Counted from the first letter of the stretch, positions 8,353-16,468 are shown. The stretch is DNA of 27,875 bases from Chloroflexi bacterium RBG_16_57_11 (GCA_001795165.1 MGNS01000063.1:27965-55839), one strand, 5' to 3'. A program made the numbers and translations. Notes: generated by a model not told the origin, from the sequence alone.

Positions 8353-9405
8353 TCAATCGTAATGGATGCGTGGATCCAGGAACGAGTACGAAATATCAAC
8401 CAGCAGGTTGGCAACTACGTATATCATAGCAATCAACAGCGTACCGCCCTGTACGATGGGATAATCACGGCCCAGGATGGCATCGTACACCCACTTGCCG
8501 ATGCCGGGCCAGGAGAAGATGGTCTCCGTCAGCACGGCGCCGGAGAGCAAAGCGCCCATCTGCAGGCCGATCACGGTGATCACGGGCAGGAAAGCGTTTT
8601 TAAGCGCATGGCGGAAGAGCACAACACGCTCTGACACGCCTTTGGCATGTGCTGTGCGCACGTAATCCTCCTGCAGCACATCCAGCATGCTCGAGCGGGT
8701 CATGCGGGCGATGATCGCCATGGGGATGGTCGCCAGGGCGATGCCTGGCAGGATCAGGTGTTGCAATGCATCGATTAAGGCGGGAATATTGCCGGTGAGA
8801 AGGCTATCGATTATCACGAAATTCGATCTCAGCTCTAGCTGGGTACTGGGATCCAGGCGGCCGCCGGCAGGCAGCCAATTGAGATAGACGGCAAAGATCA
8901 TGATCTCCATGATGCCCAGCCAGAAGATCGGCATCGAGACGCCCATCAGCGAGCCAACCATCGTGGTAGCGTCCAAAGCGGAATTTCGCCTGGCAGCAGA
9001 GGCGATCCCGGCCGGGATACCGATGAGGATCGCGATCAACATGGAGAATATGGCCAACTCCATGGTGGCTGGGAAGCGTATCTTGAGCGTTTCGGCAACC
9101 GGGATACGCCGGTGGATGGAGCTGCCCATGTCCAGGCGTAATAGCCGGGCCATGTAGCGAAAGTATTGGGTGTCGAAGAATCCGGCCAGATCGCCAGCCG
9201 CCAGCGCTTCGCGGTCCAGGAACACCGGGCGGTTGAGACCGAACTGCTCGCGGATGCGCTCCACGTTTTCCTGGGTGGCGTGCTCGCCCAGCATGGCGAC
9301 CGCCGGATCGCCGGGGATCAGGCGCTGGAACATGAACACGACAAAGGTGACGCCAATCAGGGTGGGGATGACCGTTATGATGCGGCGCAGGATATAGCGG
9401 GTCAA
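8353..9405 (-). CDS. dppB: Peptide/nickel-type ABC permease (DppB-like)
   Basis: 350 residues with the DppB/OppB layout. It opens MTRYILRRIITVIPTLIGVT, has RLIPGDPA and EQFGLNRP after TM1, then five further hydrophobic segments. The EAA-type cytoplasmic loop is DYVRTAHAKGVSERVVLFRHALKN, and the C-terminus is LDPRIHYD. The start codon is TTG, supported by a strong AAAGGAGG five bases upstream. It forms the translocation pore with DppC. It lies about 100 bases downstream of the first binding-protein gene, beyond a stem-loop at 9426-9459. Unlike DppC it has normal length and no insertion. Confidence 0.95.
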   Translation of the reverse strand: MTRYILRRIITVIPTLIGVTFVVFMFQRLIPGDPAVAMLGEHATQENVERIREQFGLNRPVFLDREALAAGDLAGFFDTQYFRYMARLLRLDMGSSIHRRIPVAETLKIRFPATMELAIFSMLIAILIGIPAGIASAARRNSALDATTMVGSLMGVSMPIFWLGIMEIMIFAVYLNWLPAGGRLDPSTQLELRSNFVIIDSLLTGNIPALIDALQHLILPGIALATIPMAIIARMTRSSMLDVLQEDYVRTAHAKGVSERVVLFRHALKNAFLPVITVIGLQMGALLSGAVLTETIFSWPGIGKWVYDAILGRDYPIVQGGTLLIAMIYVVANLLVDISYSFLDPRIHYD

Positions 9406-9425
9406 TGCTCCCTCCTTTCACAAGG

Positions 9426-9459
9426 CACAGGGGGATGGAGCGAAGCCCATCCCCCTGTG
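9426..9459. other. Strong stem-loop between binding-protein and permease genes
   Basis: CACAGGGGGATGG at 9426-9438 and its exact reverse complement at 9447-9459 can form a 13-bp stem with an 8-base loop, and GC/GC can pair inside the loop. No T-run follows on the minus strand, so it is a poor intrinsic terminator for the operon. Similar hairpins after the binding-protein gene of ABC operons protect the upstream mRNA from 3' exonucleases and raise binding-protein yield. I infer that role here. Confidence 0.7.
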
Positions 9460-9506
9460 CGCAATGGATCTATGTCAGCTTCCAGCCTTTCAGCCGGGCC
9501 AAACAA

Positions 9507-11321
9507 CTATGGGGCTAAGGTGACATTAGTGTAGTTGTCGGCGTCGACTGCCTGCGGTTGGTAGCCCTGGACAGATGCCAGCAAGATGATCGGCGTGGCA
9601 TTGTGAGCGATCCAGATACGAGCCACGTCATCGTGAAGCATCTGGTCGGCTTCCTTATACATCGGCTCGCGCACGTCCTGGCCGATTGTTACGGCTGCTG
9701 TCTGGAGTAGCTCAGCCAACGCAGGATTCTGATACCAGCCTTCACGCTGGATTGGCTCGGCGCCACCGCCGAAGAAGTAACCGGTGAAGTTATCCGGGTC
9801 GCCGTTGTCGCCGCCCCAGCCTAACATGTACAGACCAGCCAGCTTGCCCTCGCGGCGGGAGCCGAGGTAGGTCGGCCAGTCGCCTTCCAGGTACATCTCG
9901 ACGTTGATGCCGGCGTTGGCCAGGTCAGCTGCTAAAGCCTCACCCAGCTCCTTCGGAGCGGGAAAATAGAAGCGGGTCACGGGCATATAGTACAGGCGCA
10001 ACGGCATCACGTCGCCGGCCTTAAAGACCACGTTGCCATCGGCGTCGGTGATATCCTCGGCGATGGTGACCTCGCTCAGGCCATCCGGGAAGCCGGCCTC
10101 AGCCAGCAGGCTCTTGGAAAGCTCGGGATCGTAAGTCCAATCTTCGAGGGCGTCGTTATAACCCCACATCGAAGAGGGAACCAGGGTCTTGGCTGGCTGA
10201 GCATACGTGCCGAAGAAGGCCTCCACCAGAGGCCCCTTGTTGACGGCGTGAGCCACTGCTTCGCGAACCTTGGGATCCTGGAACTCCTTGATCTTGTAGT
10301 TGAAGGCGATGTAGGAGGTGTTGAGCGGGGGTTTGGTCAGAATTTGCAGCTCGGGGTCAGCCTCAGCGGTTGTCAAGTCTTCAATCGTCGCCTGCTCGAG
10401 AGCGTGGATATCGCCGGCCTTGAGGGCCAGGAAACGGGCCGAGTCATCGGGGATGACCCGCCAGATGATCTCATCCAGCGTCGGGCGCCCGCCCCAGTAA
10501 TCTTCGTTGGCGGCCACGGTGATGTGATCGCCTTCGACCCATCCCTTGAAGACAAACGGGCCGGTACCCACCGCTCCAACCGCGGGCGTACCGTAATCCT
10601 CGCCATTGGCTTCGATGGCGGCCGGGCTGGAGATGGAGAAGAAGTCCATCGCCAGGTTAGCCAGGAAAGGTGCCAGCGGTGCAGAAAGGACAAACTTGAC
10701 CGTGAAGTCGTCGATCTTCTCGATTGAAGTGATTATGCTGGCGTCATCGAAGCCGCCCCACATGGCCTCGTAGTACTCGAAGACCTGGCTCTCAAAGTGA
10801 TTGGGGTTGTCGGTGAAGCGCCAGCGCTCGAAGTTGAAGATCACCGCATCGGCGTTGAAGTCGGTGCCGTCATGGAACTTGACGCCCTGGCGCAACTTGC
10901 AGGTCCACTCCGTGCTGGTTTCATTCACGGTGCACTCTTCGGCCAGTGCGGGGACTGGCTCGGTCGTGCCGGGGGCGAAGGTATACAGCGGCTCTATGAT
11001 CTGGCCGGCGGTGCGGGTTGACTCGCCATCGGTGACGATCGCCAGGTCCATGCCTACCGTATCGCCGCCGCGGCCGAAGATGAAGGTCTTCGTCTCAGCT
11101 GGTGCGGGCGGTTCTGTGGCGGCGGGCGGCTCGGTAGCGGCCGGAGCCGGCGGTTCGGTGGCTACCGGAGCGGGTGGCTCAGTGGCTGCCGGGGCGGGTG
11201 GCTCAGTGGCTGCTGGGGCGGGTGGCTGGGTCGGGGCGGCCGTGGGCTGGGCGCAGGCGCCCAGGACCAGGCTGAATAGCAGCACGACGACTGCCAGGTT
11301 AAACAACATATTTCGTTTCAT
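9507..11321 (-). CDS. dppA: Peptide-type ABC solute-binding lipoprotein, canonical order
   Basis: 604 residues from the ATG at 11321, preceded by GGAGGAGG. An in-frame ATG at 11387 would add 22 residues without signal-peptide character. Signal and lipobox LGAC (Cys23) are followed by a Pro/Ala/Thr/Glu repeat linker (about 24-68). The SBP_bac_5 fold then runs in normal order: FIFGRGGDTVGMD, QIIEPLYTF, LRQGVKFHDGTDFNADAVIFNFERW, DFTVKFVLSAPLAPFLANLA, GTGPFVFKGW, and LYMLGWGGDNGDPDNF near the C-terminus. It is the first gene of the importer operon and should deliver ligand to DppBC from the outer face of the membrane. Ligand unknown. Confidence 0.95.
   Translation of the reverse strand: MKRNMLFNLAVVVLLFSLVLGACAQPTAAPTQPPAPAATEPPAPAATEPPAPVATEPPAPAATEPPAATEPPAPAETKTFIFGRGGDTVGMDLAIVTDGESTRTAGQIIEPLYTFAPGTTEPVPALAEECTVNETSTEWTCKLRQGVKFHDGTDFNADAVIFNFERWRFTDNPNHFESQVFEYYEAMWGGFDDASIITSIEKIDDFTVKFVLSAPLAPFLANLAMDFFSISSPAAIEANGEDYGTPAVGAVGTGPFVFKGWVEGDHITVAANEDYWGGRPTLDEIIWRVIPDDSARFLALKAGDIHALEQATIEDLTTAEADPELQILTKPPLNTSYIAFNYKIKEFQDPKVREAVAHAVNKGPLVEAFFGTYAQPAKTLVPSSMWGYNDALEDWTYDPELSKSLLAEAGFPDGLSEVTIAEDITDADGNVVFKAGDVMPLRLYYMPVTRFYFPAPKELGEALAADLANAGINVEMYLEGDWPTYLGSRREGKLAGLYMLGWGGDNGDPDNFTGYFFGGGAEPIQREGWYQNPALAELLQTAAVTIGQDVREPMYKEADQMLHDDVARIWIAHNATPIILLASVQGYQPQAVDADNYTNVTLAP
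11125..11220. repeat. Four tandem 24-bp units encoding the lipoprotein linker
   Basis: Four successive 24-bp units begin at 11125, 11149, 11173 and 11197 (plus-strand form GGTGGCTCAGTGGCTGCCGG followed by GGCG, with variants), and partial units lie on both sides. They encode PPAPAATE-like octapeptides in the binding protein, so the phase is kept whatever the copy number. The spacer between the lipid anchor and the binding domain could therefore change length by slippage. Confidence 0.85.
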
Positions 11322-11482
11322 CGTCCTCCTCCTTATAAGTAGGAACAATTTGGGTGATTTGGCTTGCTCAGAACATCCTACTAACATAAAATAACGGTTG
11401 CGGAAACCACCTCCTCTCCAGATGCGTACTGGTTATACTATTTACTGTTACGAGGCTTTAAATGGTTCAATGCTAGAAGACC

Positions 11483-11510
11483 ATTATACGTGATGGATGG
11501 CGGGTGTCAA
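11483..11510 (-). promoter_or_regulatory. Consensus sigma-70 promoter for the importer operon
   Basis: On the minus strand TTGACA (11510-11505) and TATAAT (11488-11483) are both perfect and 16 bases apart. Transcription would begin near 11476 and give a leader of about 155 bases before the dppA ATG at 11321. The promoter begins seven bases past the stop of the preceding gene. The importer can therefore be expressed on its own, although no terminator prevents read-through from the glycyl radical cluster. I saw no known riboswitch fold in the leader. Confidence 0.8.
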
Positions 11511-11516
11511 GCCATC

Positions 11517-12374
11517 CTAATACTCGGTGACCGTCACGATCGGCAGCGGCGGGTAGATTTGCCCGGGAACCGGCGGCATGGGATTGTAAACCCAATCCAC
11601 CTGCACCTCTCCGCAGAGCAACCCCCCTATCCGGCGCAACCCGGTGAAGTTGCCGCGTATCAAGACATCTTCCATGTCCAGCGACATGCAGAATACCGCT
11701 AGCGGTGCTCCTTTCGGTATCGCTTCCAGCTCGGCGCTGAAGACAGAAGCAGAGAATAATATCCGCTGCGCATCGGCCGCCTGCGCCTGGATACACGGGA
11801 TCACCACCGGGTAACCGTCCCCCCCGATGTACCCCAGGAATTTCAGATTATCCAACTTGTTCATCATCCCCATCGTCCAACGGTTCAGCACCGCGGGCGG
11901 CGATTTCTTTCCTGGCAGGCTGCGCGCAAGCATAGTCTTGAGTGCAGCCTGCACCACGGCGTTCATCGGCAGAGGAATTACTCCGGACTGGGCCAGCAGG
12001 TCCAGGTAATAAATGGTGTGGATGCCGAAATAGGCGTTGTAACGGAAGAGCGGTGAGTTGTTATAAAAATCGTAATCTACTCCACTCCGGGCGGTGTGTG
12101 TGAAAGTCGCCGAGCCGCGCCAGATCTGCCTGTCGAGCGTCATCACCAGCCAGCCGGTCTTTGGATTCTGGCGCAGGTATTCCTTGCTGCGGCCTTCCAT
12201 GAATTGACCAAAAGAGAGCCGGGTAGCCGAGCTGGCTTTAAGGGTGGAGATCATGGTCAGGTGCGGCAAGCCATCGGGGGTGACGGTCCCCAGGATGCCG
12301 ATTTTCATCGCTGGCTCCAGGCTGGCAATATCCTGTTTGCTAAACTCGTTCATCCATTTGTTCTGAGGTTTCAT
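11517..12374 (-). CDS. Pyridoxamine 5'-phosphate oxidase-like FMN-binding split-barrel protein
   Basis: 285 residues. The N-terminal part has the pattern of the PNPOx-like split barrel: IGILGTVTPDGLPHLTMIS, where the strand and turn before the flavin site read GTVxxDGxPH. SFGQFMEGRSKEYLRQNPKTGWLVMT follows, as in family members that bind FMN or F420. The C-terminal half (about 115-285) is less familiar and ends in a second beta-rich stretch, including GDGYPVVIPCIQA. I chose the ATG at 12374, eight bases after GGAGG. A GTG at 12380 is too close to that site. It lies 27 bases after the activase gene in the same orientation, so it probably belongs to the glycyl radical operon. Its reaction is unknown. 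Confidence 0.8.
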   Translation of the reverse strand: MKPQNKWMNEFSKQDIASLEPAMKIGILGTVTPDGLPHLTMISTLKASSATRLSFGQFMEGRSKEYLRQNPKTGWLVMTLDRQIWRGSATFTHTARSGVDYDFYNNSPLFRYNAYFGIHTIYYLDLLAQSGVIPLPMNAVVQAALKTMLARSLPGKKSPPAVLNRWTMGMMNKLDNLKFLGYIGGDGYPVVIPCIQAQAADAQRILFSASVFSAELEAIPKGAPLAVFCMSLDMEDVLIRGNFTGLRRIGGLLCGEVQVDWVYNPMPPVPGQIYPPLPIVTVTEY

Positions 12375-12401
12375 TTTCACTTCCTCCCAATAAGGCCGGG
12401 T

Positions 12402-13361
12402 TTACAGCTCCGAACGCGCCTTGCCCGTGACCGACACGATCTGCGGGTTTACGCCGCTGCCACATGCCCACTCAAGCGCCTGTTCCAGCTCGGCCTGCGC
12501 CAGTAGCGGGTCATTGCCATACGCCCAGGCCATATCCAGCCGGCGGTATTTATCCCGGCACAGGTTGTTGAAAGCGCACAGCTCCCAGCGCTCGACGCAT
12601 CCGTCCAATCCCGCCATAAAGCTGCCGATTGCTGAAATATTCTCCTCGGACAAGGTTGCCCCCGATATTAAAGGCGTGCGGATCCACAGCTTCTTGGCGG
12701 CAGGCTCTTGACCTATCCGGCTGGATAGCCAGCGCAAATTATCCAGAATGGCCTGATTACTTGCGCCGGTGTGCCGCCGGTGCCGGGCAGGATCGATGAA
12801 CTTCAGGTCATAAAGGAAAAGGTCCACCAGCGGATAGAGCCTCTCCAAAGTCGCCCGCGAGCATAGACCACAGGTGTCCAGTGCAGCGTGGACAGGAGCA
12901 GCTTGCAAGCCCTGCAGCAGCTCTTCGGCAAAGCCGACCTGCATGGTTGGCTCTCGGCCAGACAGGGTTCCCCCCCCGCCGGATTGGTGGTAAAACGCCA
13001 GGTCTTTGAGCAGCTCAGGTAGCAGCTCGTGAGCGGTCGTGTACGTGCCCAAGATTTCCAGAGCGTTCGCCGGACATTCATGAGCGCAGACCTCACAAAG
13101 GTCACAGCCCTCCCGGTCGATGTGCAGACTGCCGTCTTCATCCTTAGCCAGAGCATGATGCGGGCAGGCCTCCAGGCAGGTGCGGCAATCGATACAGCGC
13201 CGCTCCAGCCACTGGAGCTGTGGCTTTCTGGTGAGGCTTTCCGGGTTATGGCACCAGGCGCAACGCAGCGGGCAGCCTTTGAAGAAGACCGTAGTGCGGA
13301 TGCCCGGCCCATCTTCGGTGGAGAGGCGCTGCAGGTGCAGGATCAACCCTTCGGCGGTCAT
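12402..13361 (-). CDS. Glycyl radical enzyme activating enzyme (radical SAM, two extra Fe-S clusters)
   Basis: 319 residues from the ATG at 13361, one base after the stop of the glycyl radical enzyme. It uses S-adenosylmethionine to abstract hydrogen from the partner's glycine. The radical-SAM motif is CPLRCAWC (Cys30, 34, 37), preceded by STEDGPGIRTTVFFKGC, typical of the PflA family. A ferredoxin-like insert has two CxxCxxCxxxC sets (Cys56-66 and Cys86-96), as in activases of 4-hydroxyphenylacetate decarboxylase, glycerol dehydratase and benzylsuccinate synthase types. The SAM-binding 'GGE' motif reads SGREP, with Arg136 in place of the second Gly (codon CGA at 12956-12954). There is no strong ribosome site, which fits reinitiation after the upstream stop. 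Confidence 0.93.
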   Translation of the reverse strand: MTAEGLILHLQRLSTEDGPGIRTTVFFKGCPLRCAWCHNPESLTRKPQLQWLERRCIDCRTCLEACPHHALAKDEDGSLHIDREGCDLCEVCAHECPANALEILGTYTTAHELLPELLKDLAFYHQSGGGGTLSGREPTMQVGFAEELLQGLQAAPVHAALDTCGLCSRATLERLYPLVDLFLYDLKFIDPARHRRHTGASNQAILDNLRWLSSRIGQEPAAKKLWIRTPLISGATLSEENISAIGSFMAGLDGCVERWELCAFNNLCRDKYRRLDMAWAYGNDPLLAQAELEQALEWACGSGVNPQIVSVTGKARSEL

Positions 13362-13362
13362 C

Positions 13363-15882
13363 TCAGAGCTGGTGGCTTTCCCGGGCGATGATCTCATCCT
13401 GAAGCTCTTTACCGATGCTGGTGAAATACGCGTTGTAGCCGGTCACCCTGACCAGCAGGTGGCGGTAATTCTCCGGATGCTTTTGGGCGTCCCGCAGCAT
13501 GTCGGCATCGATCAGGTTAATTTGCAGGGCGGTCCCGCCATTTTCGGTATAACCACGCAAGAAGGCTTTGAATTTCTCTTTATGCTCGGCATCGCGCAGC
13601 AGGGAGGGGCTGAAGGTCATGGTATGGCTGCCGCCGTTCGGCAAACAATTCAGGTAGTTTTCCCAATCTCCGTGTCCATCGGCTGCTTTGCCTCCCAGCA
13701 CTTTACCGACCGAGTTGGCGTTGGCTGTAGGCCCAAAAATATCGGCGCCGTTGGAGGGACACAGGGCATTTGACAGGAATTTCCCTTTTGTTCGGCCATC
13801 CGGGCTGGCTGGCAGGATGTCCGAATAGGCGATCCAGTAATTCCAGCTCAGCATTCCCGGGCGGAACTGCCTGCCGGTGGAGCGGGTTCTATACTTCCAG
13901 GTTTCTTCGGACCACAGCTCCATCACCTGGCGCCCCATAGCGTCCGCCTGGTCGTCATCGCGACCGTACTTGGGGGCCCTGTTGAGCGCCCGCGCCTGGA
14001 GCACCTCGAAACCCAACCAGTTGTGCTTCAAGGCCTCGACAAGCTGGGGCAGCGTGGAGGCGTGCTGGTCGAAGGCCAGGTATTTGATCGCCAGGAGTGA
14101 ATCGACCGTGGTAGCGTAGGTCACCCCTTCGATGGTGACAAAGTTGAGCTCTGCGCCGCCCTGGTTGATATCCAGCCCGTTCTCGGCGCAGCCGCGCACC
14201 AGGCAGGACAGGTAAGGCGTGGGGAAGAATTTCGTCCGGATGGCCTCCGATTTCTCATAGATTTCCACACTTTTTTGGATGATGTAGCGAGTTTGAGCGA
14301 CATACGCCCCCCAGAATTCCTCCCAGGTTTGGAAGCCGGCCGGGTCGCCGGTGTCCGGTCCCCAACGCTGGGGTTTCTCGGTCTTGCCGGTTAACGGGTC
14401 GCGGTAGGGGATCAAATCATAGCCGCCTGTCAAGGCCAGCTCGACGGCTTTGAGCAGGTTCAGGTTGTTATCTACGGTGCCGGAACGGTCATTCCCCACC
14501 ATCGTATTTTCCAGGCAGCCCACCGGGGCGTAATCGTAGACGTTGTGTGGATTAATCAACTTTTCCACCCCGGCTTTGCGCGCCTCGAGCAGCATACCCG
14601 CCATAGAGCGCTCGTCGAAGTTCAACAGGAACGGCGCTCCCTGGCTGCTGGCGATCATGTCCACGACCTTGCTCAGCAGCTCATCTGGCGTGCCGCGGTG
14701 CAGGCGCACATTCGGCTTAGGCTCCAGGATCGGCGACATCTCATCGATTACTTCCAGGATGGCGTCGGTCAGGTCGTTGGTCAGGTCTGCTCCTCCCTCT
14801 CCCATGCCAGACAGGGTGAGCAACTGCCCATAACCGGCGGTGATCCCCTGGTTGCCGCCGGTGCGAATAAAAGCATCATAGGCGGTATTGGCATGCACCC
14901 AGAAGCATTTCAGGATCTCTTTGCCAAACTCGCGCTCCATTCCCTGTTCGAGAGAATGTTTCCAGTATGGGTACAGATACTGGTCGATGCGCCCAAAGGA
15001 CAAGCCGGGACCGGGATAGTTTTCGTCGCTCATCACCAGCATGTGGGTCAGCCACAAGGATTGCACCGCTTCCCAGAAGCTGGTGGCCGGCTCCCAAGGC
15101 ATGCGCTCGAGATTATTGGCCATTTGCAGCAGCTCGATTTTACGGGTCTGGTCTGCTTCGGCCGCGGACTGGTCGAGACAGAGCTGGCGGTAGGCCTCGG
15201 CCAGCTCGCGGCCTATGGTTGCGGCGGTGAGCATGGCGCGCAATTGAGCTCCTTTGGAGCCACGCTGGTCCGAAACCGGCAAGGCGTGATAGCGCCTCTC
15301 AAGGTCGGCGTGAATGCCCTTCCAACCGATCTCCAGGACGGTTTTGTAATCCGGCACCAGGTGCCCGCTGGTGGCGCCGGTATTGCCGAAGCCGTGATTG
15401 TGGAACCACAGCATGCTCGGCCGGGCACCGTCCTTGCCAAGCAACATCTGGTCGTAATCCCTGGCCTCCTTTTCGTTCAGGCCGCAGGAAGACATGATGT
15501 TAAAACGGGCCCCGGCGATTAAATCTCCTGGCGGGAGCTCCCTGGGGACATAATGGACCATGACCTGTTTTACGAACCAGGCGCGTCGCTCAGGTATACT
15601 CCAGGACCAGAAATCGGGAGGCAGGTCTACTTTGCGGGCCATTTGCTTAAAGGAGGAGCGGAAGGTCTGCAAGTAGAAGTAGGTTTCCGGGACGATATAA
15701 AAGGTCAGCTCGTTGTACTGGAAATCCCAGGGGGTGCCTGTAGTCCAGGAGGTGAACTCATTGTTCCACCGGCGCTGGACGCCCTGGAAGAAATAATCTC
15801 GCAGCCATTGGATGCGCGGGCTTAAATTCTTGGGCTGCTTGACCGCGTAACGTGGCTTGTCGATCACCATTTCATGGGTCAT
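13363..15882 (-). CDS. Glycyl radical enzyme, GCxE (eliminase/decarboxylase) type, substrate unknown
   Basis: 839 residues, the usual length for the pyruvate formate-lyase-like superfamily. The C-terminal glycyl radical loop VRVTGYNAYF places the radical on Gly815. The thiyl cysteine is Cys456 in APVGCLENT. It is followed two residues later by Glu458, as in the GCxE motif of diol, glycerol and hydroxyproline dehydratases, choline and isethionate lyases and arylacetate decarboxylases. Pyruvate formate-lyase has Cys-Cys here instead. Other family stretches are SFGRIDQYLYPYW, SPDGRTKGKFLSNALCPSNG and GPTANANSVGK. The ATG at 15882 has AAAGGAG six bases upstream. Its activase follows directly. The substrate cannot be assigned from motifs. 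The radical is destroyed by oxygen, so the protein points to anaerobic metabolism. Confidence 0.94.
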   Translation of the reverse strand: MTHEMVIDKPRYAVKQPKNLSPRIQWLRDYFFQGVQRRWNNEFTSWTTGTPWDFQYNELTFYIVPETYFYLQTFRSSFKQMARKVDLPPDFWSWSIPERRAWFVKQVMVHYVPRELPPGDLIAGARFNIMSSCGLNEKEARDYDQMLLGKDGARPSMLWFHNHGFGNTGATSGHLVPDYKTVLEIGWKGIHADLERRYHALPVSDQRGSKGAQLRAMLTAATIGRELAEAYRQLCLDQSAAEADQTRKIELLQMANNLERMPWEPATSFWEAVQSLWLTHMLVMSDENYPGPGLSFGRIDQYLYPYWKHSLEQGMEREFGKEILKCFWVHANTAYDAFIRTGGNQGITAGYGQLLTLSGMGEGGADLTNDLTDAILEVIDEMSPILEPKPNVRLHRGTPDELLSKVVDMIASSQGAPFLLNFDERSMAGMLLEARKAGVEKLINPHNVYDYAPVGCLENTMVGNDRSGTVDNNLNLLKAVELALTGGYDLIPYRDPLTGKTEKPQRWGPDTGDPAGFQTWEEFWGAYVAQTRYIIQKSVEIYEKSEAIRTKFFPTPYLSCLVRGCAENGLDINQGGAELNFVTIEGVTYATTVDSLLAIKYLAFDQHASTLPQLVEALKHNWLGFEVLQARALNRAPKYGRDDDQADAMGRQVMELWSEETWKYRTRSTGRQFRPGMLSWNYWIAYSDILPASPDGRTKGKFLSNALCPSNGADIFGPTANANSVGKVLGGKAADGHGDWENYLNCLPNGGSHTMTFSPSLLRDAEHKEKFKAFLRGYTENGGTALQINLIDADMLRDAQKHPENYRHLLVRVTGYNAYFTSIGKELQDEIIARESHQL

Positions 15883-15914
15883 GTCTGGCTCCTTTCTTCA
15901 ACCCGAAAATCTGT

Positions 15915-15925
15915 TGAACCGTTCA
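15915..15925. promoter_or_regulatory. Palindrome upstream of the glycyl radical enzyme, possible operator
   Basis: TGAAC-C-GTTCA is a perfect 5+5 palindrome around one central base. It lies in the 64-base gap between the orphan FCD-domain frame and the glycyl radical enzyme start. A dimeric regulator could bind it, but there is no second copy and it is short enough to arise by chance. Confidence 0.3.
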
Positions 15926-15946
15926 CGATTAATTTCGCCCGGCTGG

Positions 15947-16468
15947 CTACAAGGTCTGAGCACTCAGCAATTGGCGTTCGCCGTGCGCCAGCATTTCTTG
16001 CATAATCTCGGTTGCCATGGTCGCATCTTGCTCCTCAATGGCGTGGACCAATTGACGATGGTAAGACCGCACTTCGCCGACGGGTTCGGCTCCGGCGAAT
16101 AGCTGGAAGAACGCCCCAGTCAGGCTGGTATAGACATTTTTGAATGAATTAATGATCAACGGGTAAATCAGGTTGCCGGAGGCCAAGGCTACCAAAAGGT
16201 GGAAGGAAAAATCCAAATCCGTGAGCCCGGCTGCGCTGGTTGGGTCGAGGCCTGCTTCTAATTCGAGGATCTCCTGGAACTGGCGCAGGTGCACATCGGT
16301 GCGATGAATGGCCGCCAGTCGGGCGGTCTCCCTTTCGAGCAGCTGGCGCATGCCCATCAGGCTTTGCACCAAAGCAGGATCCAGCTTGCCCTGGTGGTAG
16401 GCAAGTAAAGAGGAGAGGATGGCGACAGAGCCGTTGGTGCGAAAATCGTTGATGAGTGTAGCATAAAT
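15947..16468 (-). pseudogene. Orphan FCD domain of a FadR-type GntR regulator, DNA-binding domain missing
   Basis: The open frame runs from after a TAA at 16471-16469 to a TAG at 15949-15947. It reads SVAILSSLLAYHQGKLDP, then QSLMGMRQLLERETARLAA, DLDFSFHLLVALASGN, and SYHRQLVHAIEEQDATMATE near the end. This is the all-helical FCD ligand-binding domain of FadR-subfamily GntR regulators, including the His positions that usually bind metal or ligand. Regulators of this type have a winged helix of about 70 residues in front. Here only about 150 bases separate the domain from the next gene, and none of the minus-strand frames encodes a helix-turn-helix. The only plausible start is TTG at 16372, with no clear ribosome site. 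I read it as a 5'-deleted regulator of the adjacent cluster; a functional HTH-less protein is the alternative. Confidence 0.65.

Noticed and set aside
8804..9421. Minus-strand frame of 205 codons overlapping dppB
   Set aside because: A shifted-frame shadow of dppB. The true frame has TTG with AAAGGAGG and the DppB motifs.
11125..11220. Possible CRISPR or satellite repeat
   Set aside because: The units are 24 bp without spacers and lie in frame inside a lipoprotein linker.
11322..11387. Longer dppA start, or a leader peptide
   Set aside because: The in-frame ATG at 11387 lacks a well-placed ribosome site and would put 22 non-signal residues before a perfect lipoprotein signal.
11322..11476. 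Riboswitch in the importer leader
   Set aside because: The leader is long enough, but I could not see a conserved core of a known class or a terminator/anti-terminator pair.
14545..15522. Long plus-strand open frame of 325 codons opposite the glycyl radical gene
   Set aside because: It is fully antisense to a gene with clear catalytic motifs, has no ribosome site and resembles no family. It arises from GC-rich codon use.
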